Part shown: positions 15,247 to 15,811 of the stretch, one piece after another
Layout: each line of letters starts with the position of its first letter
Numbering within the stretch: position 1 is the stretch's first letter
Notes under the pieces: generated by a model
The model's input: the letters and a program-made list of their open reading frames with translations, nothing else
Database searches by the model: none
What the model was told of the DNA's origin: nothing
Assembly: GCA_946620335.1 (NCBI GenBank)
Contig: CAMONF010000118.1
Span: 1-15,811 of the forward strand
DNA length: 15,811 bases
Direction of reading: 5' to 3'
From: an uncultured Clostridia bacterium
GTDB lineage: Bacteria > Bacillota > Clostridia > Lachnospirales > Lachnospiraceae
Made by a program: the position numbers and the translations under genes

Positions 15247-15322
15247 GGTGGGAATCAGGGACGGTTCCTTTTCCCAGTTTCCAAAAGAAAACTGGGAAAA
15301 GGAACCGTCCCTGATTCCCACC
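15247..15322. repeat. Palindromic hairpin repeat, copy 2 (REP/MITE-like)
   Basis: Two perfect 34-bp arms (15247-15280 and 15289-15322) flank an 8-base loop. The 74-bp core differs from the copy at 13007-13080 at only two positions, both in or next to the loop. It begins 8 bp after the stop codon of the minus-strand solute-binding protein gene, the same placement as copy 1 after the fructokinase. No U-tract follows. Confidence 0.93.
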
Positions 15323-15330
15323 GTTTTGCT

Positions 15331-15811
15331 TTACCTCTTCTGCCTCCTGTAATCCCGCAGGGCGTAGAGCCCGATCAGGATCCAGGCGACGATGAGGGCG
15401 GCAATGAGGGCTTTGGCTTCCGCCGGAAGAGGTCCGAGATCGGCCTTGCCGGCGTTGCCCGTGCCTGTCACCAGCTGGTCCAGGCGGTAGAGGGAGGTGG
15501 TGTCGTCAAAGAGCTTGTCCAGGTAGGCGTCGTCGATAGTTTCCCGGCGGCGGACCGACTTGGTCACGCTCTCAATCAGCGACCCCGCGGCATCGCGCAG
15601 GGAGGCTGAGCCGTTGAAGACAGGTGTTGTGAAGGTGTTCGAAATGTTGTCCAGAAGGAGCTTGGTAGCGTCGATCTTGACCTGGTAGTGGGTCGTGGTA
15701 TCCTCGCCGCCGCGATTCAGATAATCCTGATACTTGTCGGAATTCTGAGCCTTGGTGGTGACGGGGACGTATCCTTCGGTCTCGGCGTAGGCGATCTGGA
15801 CGTCGTTGGTC
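15331..15811 (-). CDS. Solute-binding protein, C-terminal part, with C-terminal membrane anchor (5' end outside window)
   Basis: The frame is open from the right edge to a TAA at 15331, giving 159 visible residues; the true start lies beyond 15811, and an internal ATG at 15567 is not the start. The first visible stretch, 'AYAETEGYVPVTTKAQNSDKY', matches the 'TGYxPV' segment seen late in family 1 sugar-binding proteins. A helical C-lobe with 'NTFTTPVFNGSASLRDA' follows. The chain then has a Gly/Pro-rich linker, one hydrophobic helix (about 17 residues) and a basic tail ending 'RRQKR', the layout of a C-terminal membrane anchor. Most sugar-binding lipoproteins have no such helix. It probably belongs to a second sugar transporter to the right of this window. 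The family call is fairly good and the topology is inferred. Confidence 0.72.
   Translation of the reverse strand, partial: TNDVQIAYAETEGYVPVTTKAQNSDKYQDYLNRGGEDTTTHYQVKIDATKLLLDNISNTFTTPVFNGSASLRDAAGSLIESVTKSVRRRETIDDAYLDKLFDDTTSLYRLDQLVTGTGNAGKADLGPLPAEAKALIAALIVAWILIGLYALRDYRRQKR

Overview
This window looks like a chromosomal segment of a Gram-positive, moderately GC-rich Clostridia, most likely a Lachnospiraceae-type gut bacterium. The evidence is strong AGGAGG-type ribosome binding sites, short lipobox signal peptides, a YesN/YesM-type two-component system beside an ATPase-less carbohydrate ABC transporter, a DUF624 (YesL-like) protein and a zinc-type ROK fructokinase. The genus is inferred from gene content and was not tested.

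Layout. Positions 1-743 (minus) hold most of a sugar phosphate isomerase/epimerase that runs off the left edge. It is divergent from a plus-strand cluster: a small membrane-tethered protein of unknown function (1145-1828), a PpiC/PrsA-like lipoprotein (1849-3255), a YesN-type response regulator (3260-4732) and a YesM-type sensor kinase (4750-6597). A 334-bp control region with a good promoter (6839-6867) follows. It leads into two sugar ABC permeases (6932-7855, 7874-8791) and a solute-binding lipoprotein (8864-10408), closed by a clear intrinsic terminator (10498-10526). A DUF624 membrane protein (10650-11360) and a small helical protein (11421-11855) follow. A long, probably bidirectional, terminator hairpin lies at 11919-11998. 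The rest is on the minus strand. Read in transcription order from the right edge it holds the C-terminal part of a solute-binding protein with a C-terminal membrane anchor (15811-15331), a lipoprotein with a minisatellite linker and probable OB-fold domains (15136-14258), a ROK fructokinase (13971-13093) and a cupin-AraC regulator (12975-12100).

How it works together. The kinase probably senses a carbohydrate signal outside the cell. It would phosphorylate the response regulator, whose AraC-type domain would switch on the neighbouring transporter. The binding protein and two permeases import the sugar; no ATPase is present, so a shared MsmX/MsmK-type ATPase elsewhere is expected. The fructokinase and the isomerase/epimerase could process the imported sugar, and the AraC protein may regulate a second sugar module. 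The substrate cannot be read from the sequence.

The most notable non-coding signal is a pair of near-identical perfect palindromes of about 75 bp (13007-13080 and 15247-15322). Each lies about 10 bp after the stop codon of a minus-strand gene, and they flank the fructokinase-lipoprotein segment. They look like a dispersed hairpin repeat family (REP/MITE-like). One of them falsely extends the AraC reading frame.
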